A stretch of 64,000 nucleotides of DNA from Spirodela intermedia (taxonomy: Eukaryota; Streptophyta; Magnoliopsida; Alismatales; Araceae), in NCBI GenBank assembly GCA_902729315.2, contig LR746269.1, positions 8,282,231-8,346,230 of the forward strand. The letters run 5' to 3'. The position numbers and the translations under genes were made by a program. The notes below the pieces were generated by a model. It was not told the origin of the DNA and did no database searches. It saw only the letters and a program-made list of their open reading frames with translations. Below, piece by piece: positions 11,116 to 23,670 of this stretch. The first letter of the stretch is position 1. Each line of letters begins with the position of its first letter.

Positions 11116-11274
11116 AGAGTCGTTTCTACGATGAAATATCACAATATTGATAAGAGAAGGGGAAACGAGTTTGCCAATGAGGTGTTAATACTTTCTGAGC
11201 TCACCCATAGGAATCTTGTCCGCCTATTGGGCAATTTTGAAGTCGAGATACCCATGCTAGTAGACGACATCTTT
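11116..11274 (+). pseudogene. Receptor-kinase fragment (wall-associated-kinase-like), unit 1
   Basis: About 53 codons read as the N-lobe of a plant receptor-like kinase: FANEVLILSELTHRNLVRLLG, close to the helix C and following strand of wall-associated kinases, then EVEIPMLVDDI, where the family has ETEVPLLVYEF. No ATP-binding Gly loop, catalytic loop or DFG is nearby, and the frame runs into unrelated sequence after 11,275. It is a lone, broken exon fragment and cannot encode an active kinase. Confidence 0.65.
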
Positions 11275-11349
11275 TCTTGCATTAATCTTTTCCATTATTT
11301 CTGCACATCTCAGTTCAAATTCGCAGTATCCATTGTAAGACTGATTTAG

Positions 11350-12900
11350 AATTATTTCAAAATCTTCACTGCATTTAACATTTTTCATCCAGAAAGCTTA
11401 TTCTCCCTATTGTGCCACGACATTGTTTGCAGATGTGCAAAGTTAATATGGGTATCATCGGGGGATAGACATGGGTTCAGTGCGTAGTGGGTGGCGAGAA
11501 GCAGCCCCAGTCAATCAATGGGTGGGTTCAGAGATAATGCAGGTGTATGGTATTTAAAAACTAGTCTCAGTTAGAGTCGGATGACCAAACACAATGCAGT
11601 TGTATGGCGTAAGGATGTGCATTTGGAGAGGAAGAGGTGTTCAGGCGTAATGAGACATGGAAATCACATTTCGAAAGTCACTACTTTCTTCTCTTTTACT
11701 TTTCGTCGTGCTGGGTTTTCCACGTAAATCTTATATGCATCATTTTTATTATGTAACGATGGTAACATATTTATTACTAGCGAGTTTGGAGAATATCGTC
11801 CTGATAATTTTCACAACAAAGTTCTGAATTTGATGCAGTAAAATTTAAGATTATCACCAAAATTTATTAGGGTCCCATTAGTTAAAAAACAGTGACTACT
11901 TCGTCATTCTTGCAGAACGTCTCATGGGTAATGGCAGCTAATTAGGATCACTCACAAAGGTAGCAAAGTGACCCTTTTAACTTGGTTTACTTTGTCCAAA
12001 TCACGAGCTTCTCATTCCTTGATGCGCAAGTAGAGATATACATGCACAAGGTCTTTAGTACACATTAACAGATCTTGTGTCAATAGGAACGTAAAATGTA
12101 TCTATTTGAAATGAAAAGGTTGCCTGGAGGTTAATGGGAAAAGTCTTGCACCTCTAAAGATGATCTTGAACTCTTACCTTCCAATCCATTTTGATGAGGA
12201 ACCAGAACAATCAATTGCATAATTTAATGATCCCTGAAATCACTCATTTTCAAGTACAATTTAGTCATCTATTCTGAATGTCTTATTCTACAATAAATAT
12301 CATAATGAATTAAAATTAATTAAAAGGAATTGATTGACCTCTTAGTGAGTTACCTACCACAACCATTAGAATTGGCAGCCTAATTTTTTAATACCAATCA
12401 AAAATATCCGGATTTAATTCTATATAATTTTATTATTGCTTTCAAATAAAATGAAAGAAGATGTTGCGATGTTAACATTAGATATTCATCCTACACCTTG
12501 CAATGAAACATCATAAATAGTAAACAAGTACCTGAATACACTTGAAGCATTGATAATTTATGTATAAAATAAATAAATTAGAGGATCATGTGCTTTTAGT
12601 TACAATTACTCAATGATTACATAGATAGCACAATAATTTCATCTACTATTCAACTAGCGAATATTAGGAAAAGGGATTAATATTTCTAACATCAATGATT
12701 AAGAGAGATAATTTGGACAATGTAAAATATGGTTCATGGTTCTAAAATATAAATGATGATTTAATATGAGTCGATTATAATTGTATATCGGTAAATATTA
12801 CTTATGTCAAGTATTTAGATGATGAAAAGTAAAAATGAAAATCATAAATATATTCTTGTTATATACTAATGGTTGGATGAAGATCTAAATTATTATATTT
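11350..12900. other. AT-rich spacer, unit 1
   Basis: About 1.55 kb with no supported gene on either strand. It becomes very AT-rich after 12,240. It is identical in length in unit 3 (49,173-50,723); the unit 2 version is shortened by small deletions. Confidence 0.7.
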
Positions 12901-13181
12901 AGTCTTGATGGTGAGCAGGACCCGTCTCCATTAGCTCAGGAGACACTAGCAGTCTGAGTTCAACCCGATTGACGTATGAAGACGAAGGAGCCTGGCTGTC
13001 ACTACACGGCCTAGCCCTTCGAGATGATGACATTCCACCTCCACGATGACGATGAGCTCGAGCTCACCTTTTTCTTTCTTTGTATTTTCACGTTGACTTG
13101 TTGGGCCTCGCGTTTGTGTGTTAGCGGGCCCAATTCTATGTGTGTGTGTTGTTGTTTGTGTCTCCCTTTCTTTAGGGTTTT

Positions 13182-13445
13182 ATTGGGTCTCTCTTTTGAG
13201 ACCCAATTAAAACCCTAAGGCGGGGGACCTATGTTTCTCTCCTTTTGGGCTCTTTTGGGGCTTATTTGGGTCTTCATTTGAGGCTCACTTAAGCACCGTA
13301 TGAGGGCCTTCCTCTTTCTCCTTTTAGGGGAGCTTATTGGGTCTCTTTTAGAGGCCTAATAAGCCCCTTTTGTAGCATTTTGTGGCTTATGGGCTTGAGG
13401 GCCTCAAGTGGGCCCACATCTCCTTAGCCCACTTGTGGGCCCTAT
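13182..13445. repeat. Cluster of hairpin-forming inverted repeats
   Basis: Three inverted repeats follow each other: TTGGGTCTC/GAGACCCAA with a 6-base loop near 13,182-13,206; a ~20-bp imperfect hairpin built on GCTTATTGGGTCTC and GAGGCCTAATAAGC at about 13,326-13,369; and GGGCC/GGCCC-type arms around 13,405-13,440. They lie just upstream of the element's TATA box. Confidence 0.65.
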
Positions 13446-14047
13446 ATAAGGGGAGGTAATACCCCCCATTAAAGAGAAAAAAAGCGCCGAATTTTGTGAG
13501 AGATTATCGTTTGTGAGTTACCTTCTTCGTGACCTAGGGTAGGGAGGGAAGGAGGGAGAGGAAGGCCGTTGATACCCTTTGAGGACTTTGTTCATCGTGA
13601 CGCTGCTGCCTGAGAAGTCCCGCTGCCGCTTGAGACCAATTGCCGCCGCCGGACATCTTCATTGCCGCCCATGAGATCGCCGCCGTCACCATACGAAATG
13701 GTCACGGTTGCCGCTGCAACTGCCGCCACCTCTATTGGAACCCCGTCACGCCGTCGTGACAAAAGGGACTCATTTTGCCTCCTTACGAACCGTCGCTGAG
13801 CACTCCGTCGGAGTCTCTCGACTCCTGGTTCGACTTCCCCCTCTTCCTTCGGAACTCCACCATAAACTCGCCGGAGCCACCATCCGCCGCTCCGCCCATT
13901 CGCTGGCCGTTTGCCGACGAACGCCAACCCGCCGCCGACGTCGGGAGAGACTCTGCTGCCGTGCCGACGAGCCAGATCCAGTCCCAGCTCCTCACAGGCC
14001 CCGCCGGAGTTTCCCGACGATTCCCCGCCGCCGTCGCGCCGTTTCCA

Positions 14048-14167
14048 GCGCCGCTGACGCTCGGCCTTCCCGCCTAAGCGCCGCTGACGTTCGGCATTCC
14101 CGGCGAAGCGCCGCTGACGCTCGGCCTTCCCCCCGAAGCGCCGCTGACGCTCGGCGTTCCCGCTGAA
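14048..14167 (+). repeat. 30-bp tandem array, four copies, unit 1
   Basis: Units begin GCGCCGCTGACG at 14048, 14078, 14108 and 14138 and differ by a few bases. A shortened fifth start is at 14168. The same array is at about 33,007-33,123 in unit 2 with small deletions, and is absent from unit 3. Confidence 0.9.
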
Positions 14168-14271
14168 GCGCCGCCACCGCGCGCGTCCCGCGTGCCGGTT
14201 CCTGCGGCCCGCGCGCCCACCCGGCACCGCCGCCGGCGTGCCCTAAGGCCGCCGCGCGGCTTGCCGCGCGC

Positions 14272-14580
14272 GCCCGCTAGCGTGCCCTTCGGCCCACCAG
14301 CGGGCCCACGCCCGCTAGCGTGCCCTTCGGCCCACCAGCGGGCCCACGCCCGCTAGCGTGCCCTTCGGCCCACCATCGGGCCCACGCCCGCTAGCGTGCC
14401 CTTCGGCCCACCAGTGGGCCCACGCCCGCTAGCGTGCCCTTTGGCCCACCATTGGGCCCACGCTTGCTAGTGTGCCTGACGCCCACCATTGGGCCCACAC
14501 CCGCTAGCGTGCCCTTCGGCCCACCATCGGGCCCACGCTCGCTAGCATGCCCTACAGCCCACCAGTGGGCCCACGCCCGC
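14272..14580 (+). repeat. 38-bp tandem array, about eight copies, unit 1
   Basis: The CTAG of each unit falls at 14277, 14315, 14353, 14391, 14429, 14467, 14504 and 14542, so the period is 38 (once 37). Each unit contains CGTGCCCTTCGGCCCACCA-like sequence and a GGGCCCACG segment. There are no unique spacers, so this is a minisatellite. Unit 2 holds the same array at 33,225-33,523; unit 3 lacks it. Confidence 0.92.
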
Positions 14581-15143
14581 ACCAACTGTGTCACGCCGTA
14601 CGACGACGACTACTGCGACTCTCAACCAGGACCGACTGATGACGTTGAGCATCGCTCTTCACCGGATGCCTCTGCCTTTGTTGAATCTCTGCTCTATCAT
14701 GACCCGCTGGGTTATGCAGCCCTGAAGGTTAGCTCTGTATCACTTCCTCTTAAGTTTAATTATCTCTCGAAGGGTTTTCTTGTCTCATCTCCATCGGCAT
14801 CAGGAGAACGTAGATAGGATAGGACGGTTATCGGAGCGTGACTTTCGACGCTGTGCCAGATTCGTCATCGTTCGTGAGCTGCAACCCTAGGCTACCTCAC
14901 GACGACTGTTCCGCTGTCTATCCGGATGTGGACCGAGAGGGACTCACACTTACCATCGTCAAGTGTTTCCCTAGGTTACCCTGGGTTGATCATGCATATT
15001 GGTATGCCTACCTATACTTAGGTTATGTGGTCAGACCTAGAGTCTAGGGTTCATACATTCTGATCGGATCAGTCTGACTACCTCATCTCGGGTCGTGAGT
15101 TTCATTGATCAGGTATAAGGATTCTTGCCCCGTCTTGGATCAT

Positions 15144-17158
15144 TGAATTTCATTTATTGTAAAAAGTTTATACCCATGTACCAAAATATTCAGTTCAAAA
15201 TATGTGTAAGTGGCTTTAAGTTTGTCCCACATTCATATCATTTATCACAACTCAAAATTATATTTAATTCATTATAATAAAAAGCACAAAATAACATATT
15301 CATAACTATTTTATTTAACAAGAACAATCTTTCTTCTCTATCAATAGATGTGTCAATATGCTCTTTAGAAAGCTTGCAATGGGCATTTGCAGTTAGCTTC
15401 TGTGCAGCCAAATTAATTGCTTGAACACAATCTTCAATATGTGTATTATATAATCAATAAAATAGAAGAGTCCTTTATGGAGAGCAGCCTTCTGGAAATT
15501 TACTTCTTGAAGAGCTAGTCATGGATATATACTTTAAGCTGGTTAAATCTTTTTGCTAAGGTACACTATGATACCCAATTGAACTCCCATAGAAGGAGTG
15601 GGGACTGATTTTATAGTGCATTTAGTTTTTTCTTTCTGCTTTTGAATGATTTTTATAATTCAAGTGTCTCAACACAAGTTTCATTAGGTCTACATAAAAT
15701 TCAGCAAGTCAACATGCTAGTTGAGTTCACTAGGTTGACACACTAAATTTTAGTTTAGGCACAAAGATTAATAATTTTTTGGCCCTTCCTAAGAATGTGT
15801 TCATCTTCCAAGGGTTCTTATCTTTGATTTTCACAATTTTCCCTCAATTATATAAAATAAATTCATGGAATCATGAACTCCATTACGCCATAGATTTTAT
15901 AGGTCCATCTCCTCATTTGAAAACACCTATTATATATGTGGATATTTGGAGAACGATTTTTAGGCATGTTTATCCTTTGTCTCTATCTATTTTCCCTAGA
16001 CCTCCATTATAACAAGAGTGGGGAGATGTGAATGCTTATTAGAGTGGTGTAGTGTGTTGTATGATGATTTTCCATCTTAAAGAAAGAATGAGAACATGTG
16101 CAATCATGGATGCAGGGTGATTCTCCATATCATGTATATCTGGTGTGCCCTTGTCTCTAGTCTCTCTCCCCCCCCCTCTCTCTCTCTCTCTCTCTCATGT
16201 TTGTACTGGTATCCAATGTGCAAAGAAGAGACACTCATACCCAGCACTACCCTCATCACAATGACTTAGTTTGTCGATGTAAATAAATTTATAAGAACTT
16301 ACATCAATCTTCAAATGCTGAATTGTTAACCTACTTATTGATGTAAATACTTTTAGGAGTTTTGGACACATCTGAACATTTAGTACAAATTTCTCAAGTT
16401 GATTTCAAAGATTAGGATGAAATTTCATCACATTGAGTCACTCCTTGAAAGTTCTTCCAAAAGAACTAGGTATAGCCTCCAAAGTTTCAACTGTTGGAAG
16501 CCAAATGTGTCCACAGTGTTGTCAATAGTCCACCAAAGATTACTTCAGTCAATAGTGTTGTCAAACTTGTGTTAGATTGTCAATTCTGATGTCTTTGATC
16601 TTCTATCATGTGGAGATACATTTATTAGAGATCTTTTACCACATGCCTAAATACATCCGCCTTAATAGATATCTTATGCCACATAACTATCTTAGGTTGT
16701 CCTTAGCATTGATCATCTGCACATGTCAAGATATGATATCATTGTCATAAATATTCTCTTTTCACTTGGTCAATGCTAAATGGGTCAAGAAGTGCTTTTT
16801 TTGGTCAACATTTTTGTCTTTACTCAAATGGGTCGACATACTTCTTGGTGAATTCACCTACATTTTCTATACTTTTTCTTTGAAAATTTTGTTATTTTCT
16901 TAGTTAACTTTACTTGATTATTTTATTATTTTTAACATCTATTTTCATAATTTAAGGCCAAAAACACATGCCTCTACAACAAAAAACATAATATTTATAT
17001 ATTTAGATCTTGATTTAGGGATCAATATATTAAAATTAATTTTTAGTAGAAAATTATATTATTATCTATGATTAATTATTAGTTTTAAAAATAATTAAAC
17101 ACAACTAAGATCCCACCTAAGAATCTGTTTTTTTATATTTACTATCACTTGGGCCACC
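15144..17158. other. AT-rich spacer with CT microsatellite, unit 1
   Basis: About 2 kb of AT-rich DNA. A C-run followed by (CT)n lies at about 16,168-16,196. Short open frames (for example about 15,779-16,012) show no recognisable family and no codon bias. I see no gene here. Confidence 0.7.
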
Positions 17159-17515
17159 TAAGGCTTAGTTCTTCATATCCACCATAAAGAACCTACACAA
17201 TCTGATCTCTTTTGCTGGCCTCCTGAATTAGATCAAAGTATCAACAGCAGTGGACATGGGTGTTCTTGAATAACTTTATCCCCCCTTCAGCAGGCAAGTT
17301 TCCCATCACTAAGGATCTCCTTGGCCCCATTATTCTGTTCCTATCTAGCAGCGGCTCACCACTGTTGGCCAACATGTACACCTACTCACTTATGTGGGAA
17401 GCCCTGGGGAGGTTTCCCTCAATTATGCTCTCTTCACCATTGTTAGCACCATATCTTCACCACTATGCTGTTCTGAATTTGTTATATGCAAGAGTAGCAA
17501 AGATCAGTGGTGAGG
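17159..17515 (+). pseudogene. GH17 beta-1,3-glucanase fragment C, decayed, unit 1
   Basis: The stretch aligns by eye with the middle of gene A (about residues 123-250): AGGCTTAGTTCTTCAT matches AGGCCCAGTTCATCCT, followed by counterparts of MKNLHN, the PPSAGKF motif, DLLGPI, GSPLLANMYTYS and a remnant of the segment before the catalytic motif. Neither catalytic Glu region is present, stops and frameshifts interrupt it, and changes are largely C-to-T and G-to-A. It is an old third glucanase copy, closer to A than to B in the DLLGPI region. Confidence 0.85.
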
Positions 17516-19570
17516 AACAAAGGAGCAATAACCTATGACAATGTCGACAATGTACCAGCTAAAGCCCATTTTATGATCAATTTATTTAATTATTATTATT
17601 TTTATTTACTTATTATGATTTATGGATTCTTATACTCTCATAATCCTAGAGTAAGAGTAGAGAAGAATTTGAGAAGTTTACTTATTTCACTCTTTGAAGG
17701 AGAACAGAGGGTTAACCAACTATGCTCCATGAAGGGGATCCTACAAGGGTCAGTATTCATTCATTGGCACCTCCCTCTACTACCATTACCTTTCTTACTT
17801 TTTCCACCATCTTTACCCACCATCCATCCATCACCCATCAATACCCTTTGCCATCGGTCGCCACCACCATCACTATCTTCTACTACTATTCCTCCTGCCA
17901 CTACCACCATCATTTGTGGCCTCCATCAATCACCATCATTGCTACCATCCATTTGACATTTTCCAACCTTTGCCATCCTTCATTAGTTTCCATCCAATAT
18001 CATTGATGGCTCCCCACCACCATCTATTCACATTGCCACTATTTGCCACCAACAATGCCACCATTCTCTCATCTACCAATCTGCCACACTTGTTGTCCAC
18101 TCTATCCACTCTCTCAAGCTGCCTCGTCACCAGTTAGAATTAGGGCTATAACTAACCCAATTTATGATATTGTGAGCCATTAGCTTGAACTGGTCTAGCT
18201 TAACCTAACACGACCACCCGACTCCTACATCATCCAAATCAGCTTGATTGCCTAGTCTCAAATAACATGTGATTATTTTTTTAATCATCTGGGATCATCA
18301 GCTCACACTAACCAAATCAACATTGTCAAAAGTCACATGTCTAGTCAATGGTGAACTGAAGGATCAATTGTCGACTGATAATGCATAAATAATACATTAT
18401 ATATGGAATGTCACATCAAAGCTCATAATTTGAAGATCCTAATTCATCGATTTACTAATGAATTCTCATGCTTAGGGCACGCATTGACATTCAAACACAT
18501 TTTACATATTTCATTCATTTTCATTAGATTATATATTTGTAGATACCATATGTACATCATGTGAGAACACGATGTAATTCCTTGTCTTCTAACCATGTGA
18601 GCTTCATATGTTCAGCATTAGCTTATAGCTTTTTAAGGAGCAAAGACTTCACTTGGTCATGGAGTGAAGAGTCATGAGTTTAAAGCTCATAATCACATAA
18701 AGAGAAGCAAGAGAAGTGGGCTCAAATGAAGAGTTATGGGTGTAAGGCCCATATTCACTTAGAGGGCATCACCCAAAGAGGGGAAAAGGAGGATTCACCA
18801 CCCATTAAGAGAGAGGAAGTATTGATTCAATGGTCAAGATACATACTTATCAAGAGACACATGAGAAGGTGTGAAGGAGGATCCACTGTCCAAACAAGAA
18901 GGGAGAAGCTCAGCCATGGATTTAAGGGTTAATCACGCATTGTAAGAATTAGAGAGAGGAGGGGTGCCGTCATATACATACCATGTATCAATGATGAAAA
19001 ACCTAGCTTATCTTAGTGGAACTTTAGGCAGTTGCTGTCCTAGTAGGGTTCGAAGTGTCCCAAGCTCCATATCTTGTAATTAGAGGTGTGTTGTTTGTTC
19101 TTCATCAAGTGATTCGCCCTAAACAAGGTTTCCTCCTATGGCTAGTAGCTATTGCCCCCTCCTAGTAGAAATAAGGAAGGAGATGTGGTGATAATCAAGT
19201 TGGTTTCGAAGAACTGATGAGTAAGATGTCCTTAACTAAGAAATCAATTTTGATTAGCATTAGAGTTGATCACGTGATCCCTTTGACTACGTGACTTTAC
19301 CCATACTTCGTTAAACCCGTTTCATGCTTCACCTCTCTTTCTTCCCTTTTGCTTCTCATTTCTTCTTCTTCGTGACCTTCGCCATTCATATCAGTTTTAA
19401 TCAACAAATAAAAGTAAACTCTACCCACCATTCTTTGAGGATTGACCCCGAGCTTACGACGGTATTGAGCTAATTCGGAATATAATCTAAAAGAGTAAAT
19501 ACAGGAGTATAAATACTGTTGATAAACTGATTTTGGGGCTTCTCAATGACTCTCAAAAAGGAATTATCAT
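17516..19570. other. Spacer with CCA/CAT-rich low-complexity tract, unit 1
   Basis: About 17,750-18,110 is a tract dominated by CCATC, CACCA and CATCA words that yields long His/Pro/Thr-rich open frames in several frames at once, which is the mark of low-complexity DNA rather than a gene. The rest (18,130-19,570) is AT-rich and partly repetitive in style, without a gene I can name. Confidence 0.6.
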
Positions 19571-19778
19571 CAACTACTCAGTCAACAGTCAATGTTTGGT
19601 CAAACTATCCACAAAGTGGGGCCCAACTTCGTGTTATGTTCCTCCACCAATTAGTTGTGGTCTCACAATAGGGTTATCCTTAAAACTCTCTTTTTCTTTT
19701 CATATTTGAGTTATTTGTTTATTTAGTATATAATCTTGCAACATTGCCATTGAGTGATCCTAGATAGGCCACTTTCAC
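19571..19778 (+). repeat. Direct repeat, left copy (LTR-like), unit 1
   Basis: About 200 bases starting CAACTACTCAGTCAAC and ending near GGCCACTTTCA are matched, with many substitutions, at 24,755-24,955. The pair brackets the gag-protease relic, so they may be the ends of long terminal repeats of that element. Confidence 0.6.
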
Positions 19779-22194
19779 TTATAGCAAATGTTGGTTAGAG
19801 TATATAATCTACTTGGTTTACATCTATCAATCTACCAAAAATGGAACATCCTAATCTCTATGATTCCTTAATCATGTCAATCATGTTTCCTTCCACTCTT
19901 ATGAGACATTCAATCTTACCCTAGTCAACCCTCTTAGATTACATAGATTTAGGGTGAGAGTCAAGTACAAGATAATTTAGTTTTAAATCAACCTATCATG
20001 CATCAACTTTGGTCTCATTCATTTAGTTTTTCAAATCTAGAGCTTAGAGTTTTGGTTAGGGTGCTAGCTCCATTATTTTTTTTAAAAATCACCATCAAAA
20101 TTTACTACTATTTCTGTTCTTTGCATCATCTAGTTACACGTGCACTAGATCTGGTCATATGATTATTTTTGATGAGGTAATCAATAGAGCCACTTTGTGG
20201 ATGAGAATATGTCCAATTGGGGAAGGGAAATATTAGAATAATTGGATCAATTAGATGAGAGTATTATCGAGAAGGTACACATGAATACCACTAAACCCCA
20301 AGCCCAACCCTAAATCATAGTTAAAGAGCTCAAAATAAAACCCTCAACAATATACTAAGAATAATAGGGAACCACTTGACCCATATGAACCATCAGAGAC
20401 ATCTTAGCAAAACGCTAGAGTGGAAGACCCTTATTTTGAGGGATTCCTAGACCCTACAATATGTATTGATTAGGAAGCTGACATGAATTGTCACTTTAGG
20501 TAGTACGAAATGTCTAAAGAGAGAAGAGTTTGATTTGCCCAAATGAAGCTTATAGCATGTTAAAATCTATTAGAGGAATGTAGAGACATTACTATGTAGA
20601 AGACAACAAAATCTGATAATGCTTTATTTTAGATAATAATTGAGTTAAAATAAATATACTATTCACATGACTTAAAATAAAATGTGAATTATTTATGTTA
20701 TAAATATTAATACTCATTTGAAGGTAATGTGATGAATTTATATTTAATATATATTTTTAAGATTATCTGAAATAAATAATTTTTTATTTTTAATTCATGT
20801 GCTAACAATATTATCCAAGGTTTGTAATCTTGAGAATTATTTTACAATTGACATGAAATTAGACATGAAGTTAAAATTGGCAAATAGATTTATCTTACAA
20901 TTTTAGGAAATTAATGAAGACATTTATTCATCCATTTTGTAGTAATTTAGAAATTATCAAAATATGATAACAAAATGTGGTAGTGATTCATGAGCATATA
21001 TCTAAAAGGATGTGTCAAGGATTCGTGGGCCAAGTTAGCATTTTTGACCATGTCAACAGTTATACCACATGATTCATGTACACATAATCTTCCATGGTCT
21101 GTTTTTGGGTGGTGAAATAGATGGAGATATTTCCAGATTTCAAAATGGTTGCAATATTATTGCATGAAATTTGAAAGGAAGTTCTAGGGATAAAGGACGA
21201 ACTTTCTAGATGATAAAAAGGGAAAGATTAGAGTATTTTCCAAGCTTTTCAAACTGAATTATCTCCAAGTGATGAATGGATATGAGCAGAGCAATGTTGG
21301 GCACATGCAAGTTCAATTTCTATTTTAATTACATTTTATTTTCATTCCTTCTTAATCCATCATCTGGGTGATAGACACACAAAGAGATTTAGGCTTTAAT
21401 TCACTTTGTACATGATTTCCCTGTACTATGTTTTTAGGTGACAGATGAGTAGAGATATGGATGGTGAGTGCTAATTCGATTTCCATTTTGATTCGATTTA
21501 TCTTTTTTCTAGCTTAATCTTTCATTTGGGTGACAGGCAGATGACGGGATTAAGCATTTTAATCAATATTTTTTTCACTTTTTAAGCTCTTCATTTTATT
21601 TTCTACCACAATGTTACTCTATTCCTAGGTGGCAGATAGGGATGAGTTCACTGATTTATTTCATTTTTTTAGTTCTTACTCTTGATTTTAAGGATTCTAA
21701 TGAATTTTAACTTGTTTAAGATTTTGGAATAAGTTTATTTTCATAGGTTAGTCAAGTATTATATGAATTCAAATCAAAATCGTTTTCCCATTTTACTGCC
21801 AACATGGTCTCTTGTTGATAGTTTTATTTTCTCTCTCCAGTCTAATATTTCTTGATTCTATGTGTTTTACGTGATATAAATTGTTTTTATTTTTTTGATT
21901 TTCTCTGAAATATATTGCAGGTCTCGAGTGATATATCAATTTTGAATGTGGGAAAATATCAAAATATGAATATTTACAGCTCATGCAATTTATAAGGTTT
22001 AAAGCATGGAGAAGATTATTTTCTTTATTTTCTTCATTTTTTTATTTCAATAAACTGTTTAGAACAAAAGAAATTCAGATTGAGATTGACCATCATACCT
22101 ATGGACAACCTCAGTTCACCAAAATTTTAATTTTAATTATTATTTTGAATTCAATTTATAAAGATTAAAAATTTGTTCATGTTGTTTACAATGA
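19779..22194. other. AT-rich spacer with degenerate repeats, unit 1
   Basis: About 2.4 kb without a supported gene. Between about 21,105 and 21,640 a motif like GGTGACAGATGA recurs every 75-100 bases among AT-rich DNA (near 21,364, 21,438, 21,529 and 21,631), suggesting a degraded tandem repeat. Confidence 0.5.
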
Positions 22195-23420
22195 GCAAGG
22201 TGATATTAGAATCCAATCAAGATTATGGTGGAAATGAAGAACAAGTTATAAATCTAAACACTTAGATTAGAGACAAAAAATAATGTTAAGGAATCATTCT
22301 ATATTAGAAAATATTTCACAATATGATGAAGTTTTTATGAGGTTATGGAGGTGACCTGATCAAGACTTAGGAGTAGATTAAAAGAGGACATTCTAAAGAA
22401 ACTTTTTCTTTGCAAGGCTAACGCATGCAAACATGCCTATTTGTTAGCTCAAGATGTAGAGAGGTATCACAAATCTCAACTTATTAAATAAACATCTATA
22501 TCTCAGCCCATCACACAATGACCCTAGGGGAACACCATTGAATGATCAAACATTCAGAATGCTTCAAGTAGAATTACCCAAGTAGGTAGTCAAACATAAA
22601 GCTCTCAATTCTCCTTGGCCTACACACCTACTATGGTTCAGTCCCAAATTCCTAAAATTAAATTGTCTAAGAAATAAGAAGATAAAGGAAAGGAGATAGT
22701 AAATAATGAGCTACCTCAGAGTAGTACCTCTAGGGACAAGTCATATAAATCTAAAGGATATGCATATTGCGCTTAAAAAATGCCCAACTCATACCCTTCA
22801 CATAGGAGAATACAATATGAATTCAGTATTAGATGAAAATATAATTGATGCATTTGACCAATTAGAAGAAGATGAATACAATGTTGATTTTCACCTTGCT
22901 CAACAATTTCATAGAAGATGAACACCTTGTAGGATATGTCTCAAGAAAAAGTGATCAATTAATTAACCACTTAGATGATATTCATTTAGGGGTTATGAGA
23001 TGTATACTAACCTAGCCCAAAGGAGAGGAGGATACTTTTCAAACTTCTATCTATCATACCTTTGTCATGATTGGGGGAGAGGCTGGTAAAATCCTAGTAG
23101 ATAGTGGGAGTTATATCAATGTAATTTTCACTATTATTGCGCAACACTTAGGGGTTATTCAAGTTGATCATTCAAACCCTTACAAGATATCTTAGTTAGA
23201 TTTTTCTTCCATTTTAATTCAAAAAAGGAGTCATGTGTTTGTCAAGATTAATTCATTTGAAGATCAAATTAAGTGTGGTCTTACAAATCGATGTAGGTAG
23301 TCTCATACTAGGGAGGCCATGGCACTATATGATAAAGATGTCACACAAGATGTGAGACTTAACATTTGTTTCTCTCTAAACAATGTTAAGAAGATCATTT
23401 GACACTCTTATCAATCTCCA
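22195..23420 (+). mobile_element. Degraded Ty3/gypsy gag-protease remnant, unit 1
   Basis: Read with several frame changes, about 22,290-22,490 resembles the end of a Ty3/gypsy capsid (EDILKKLFL...AYLLAQDVERYHKSQ). Downstream is the retroelement aspartic protease: an active-site VDSGS at 23,098-23,112 and the characteristic LILGRPW at about 23,300-23,325. Stops and frameshifts are frequent, so nothing is functional. The same relic is in unit 2; unit 3 reaches only its upstream flank before the window ends. Confidence 0.75.
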
Positions 23421-23670
23421 CTAATTGATTCAAAGGAACCAACTCATACTAAGGACTTGCACTTAATTAATATACATAGATTGCAATAAGATATCAAATC
23501 ATGATCTTCATTTTGGGTAGTCTTAGTAAAAGCATTTGAGGATAATCTACCTATAAATGTTTCCACCTTAATCACTTTAAAGGTTGCTATTAGAAAAGAG
23601 TTTTTTGGTCAACTATTTCTTATACATGATATTTAATATGTTATTGATTTCTTTCCCTTTACCTAATTGT

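Larger units (their letters stand above)
12905..15143 (+). mobile_element. GC-rich solo-LTR-like element, unit 1
   Basis: This 2.2 kb block has sharply different composition from its AT-rich surroundings. Seen features are stacked inverted repeats (13,182-13,445), a TATA box CTATATAAGG at 13,442-13,451, a Gly/Ala/Arg-coding-like GCC-rich tract and two tandem arrays. Only its two ends occur in unit 3, where other DNA occupies the middle. The arrangement resembles a promoter-bearing long terminal repeat left by recombination. No gag or pol is inside and no target duplication could be defined, so the class is uncertain. The open frames within it are Arg-rich low-complexity and are not taken as genes. 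Confidence 0.5.

Noticed and set aside
12928-12966. tRNA-like text with A-box and B-box-like words
   Set aside because: The boxes are too close together, the B-box is imperfect, and no cloverleaf can be drawn.
13592-14227. 211-codon Arg/Gly-rich open frame on minus, and overlapping frames on plus
   Set aside because: GC-rich tandem-repeat DNA keeps several frames open at once; the composition is low-complexity and the frames break between units.
14272-14580. Regular repeats that could suggest a CRISPR array
   Set aside because: Units are contiguous with no unique spacers, in a plant nuclear genome.
17507-17956. 149-codon open frame present identically in all three units
   Set aside because: It covers the end of the GH17 relic and a CCA/CAT low-complexity tract. 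Its conservation follows from recent duplication, and neighbouring frames are open too.
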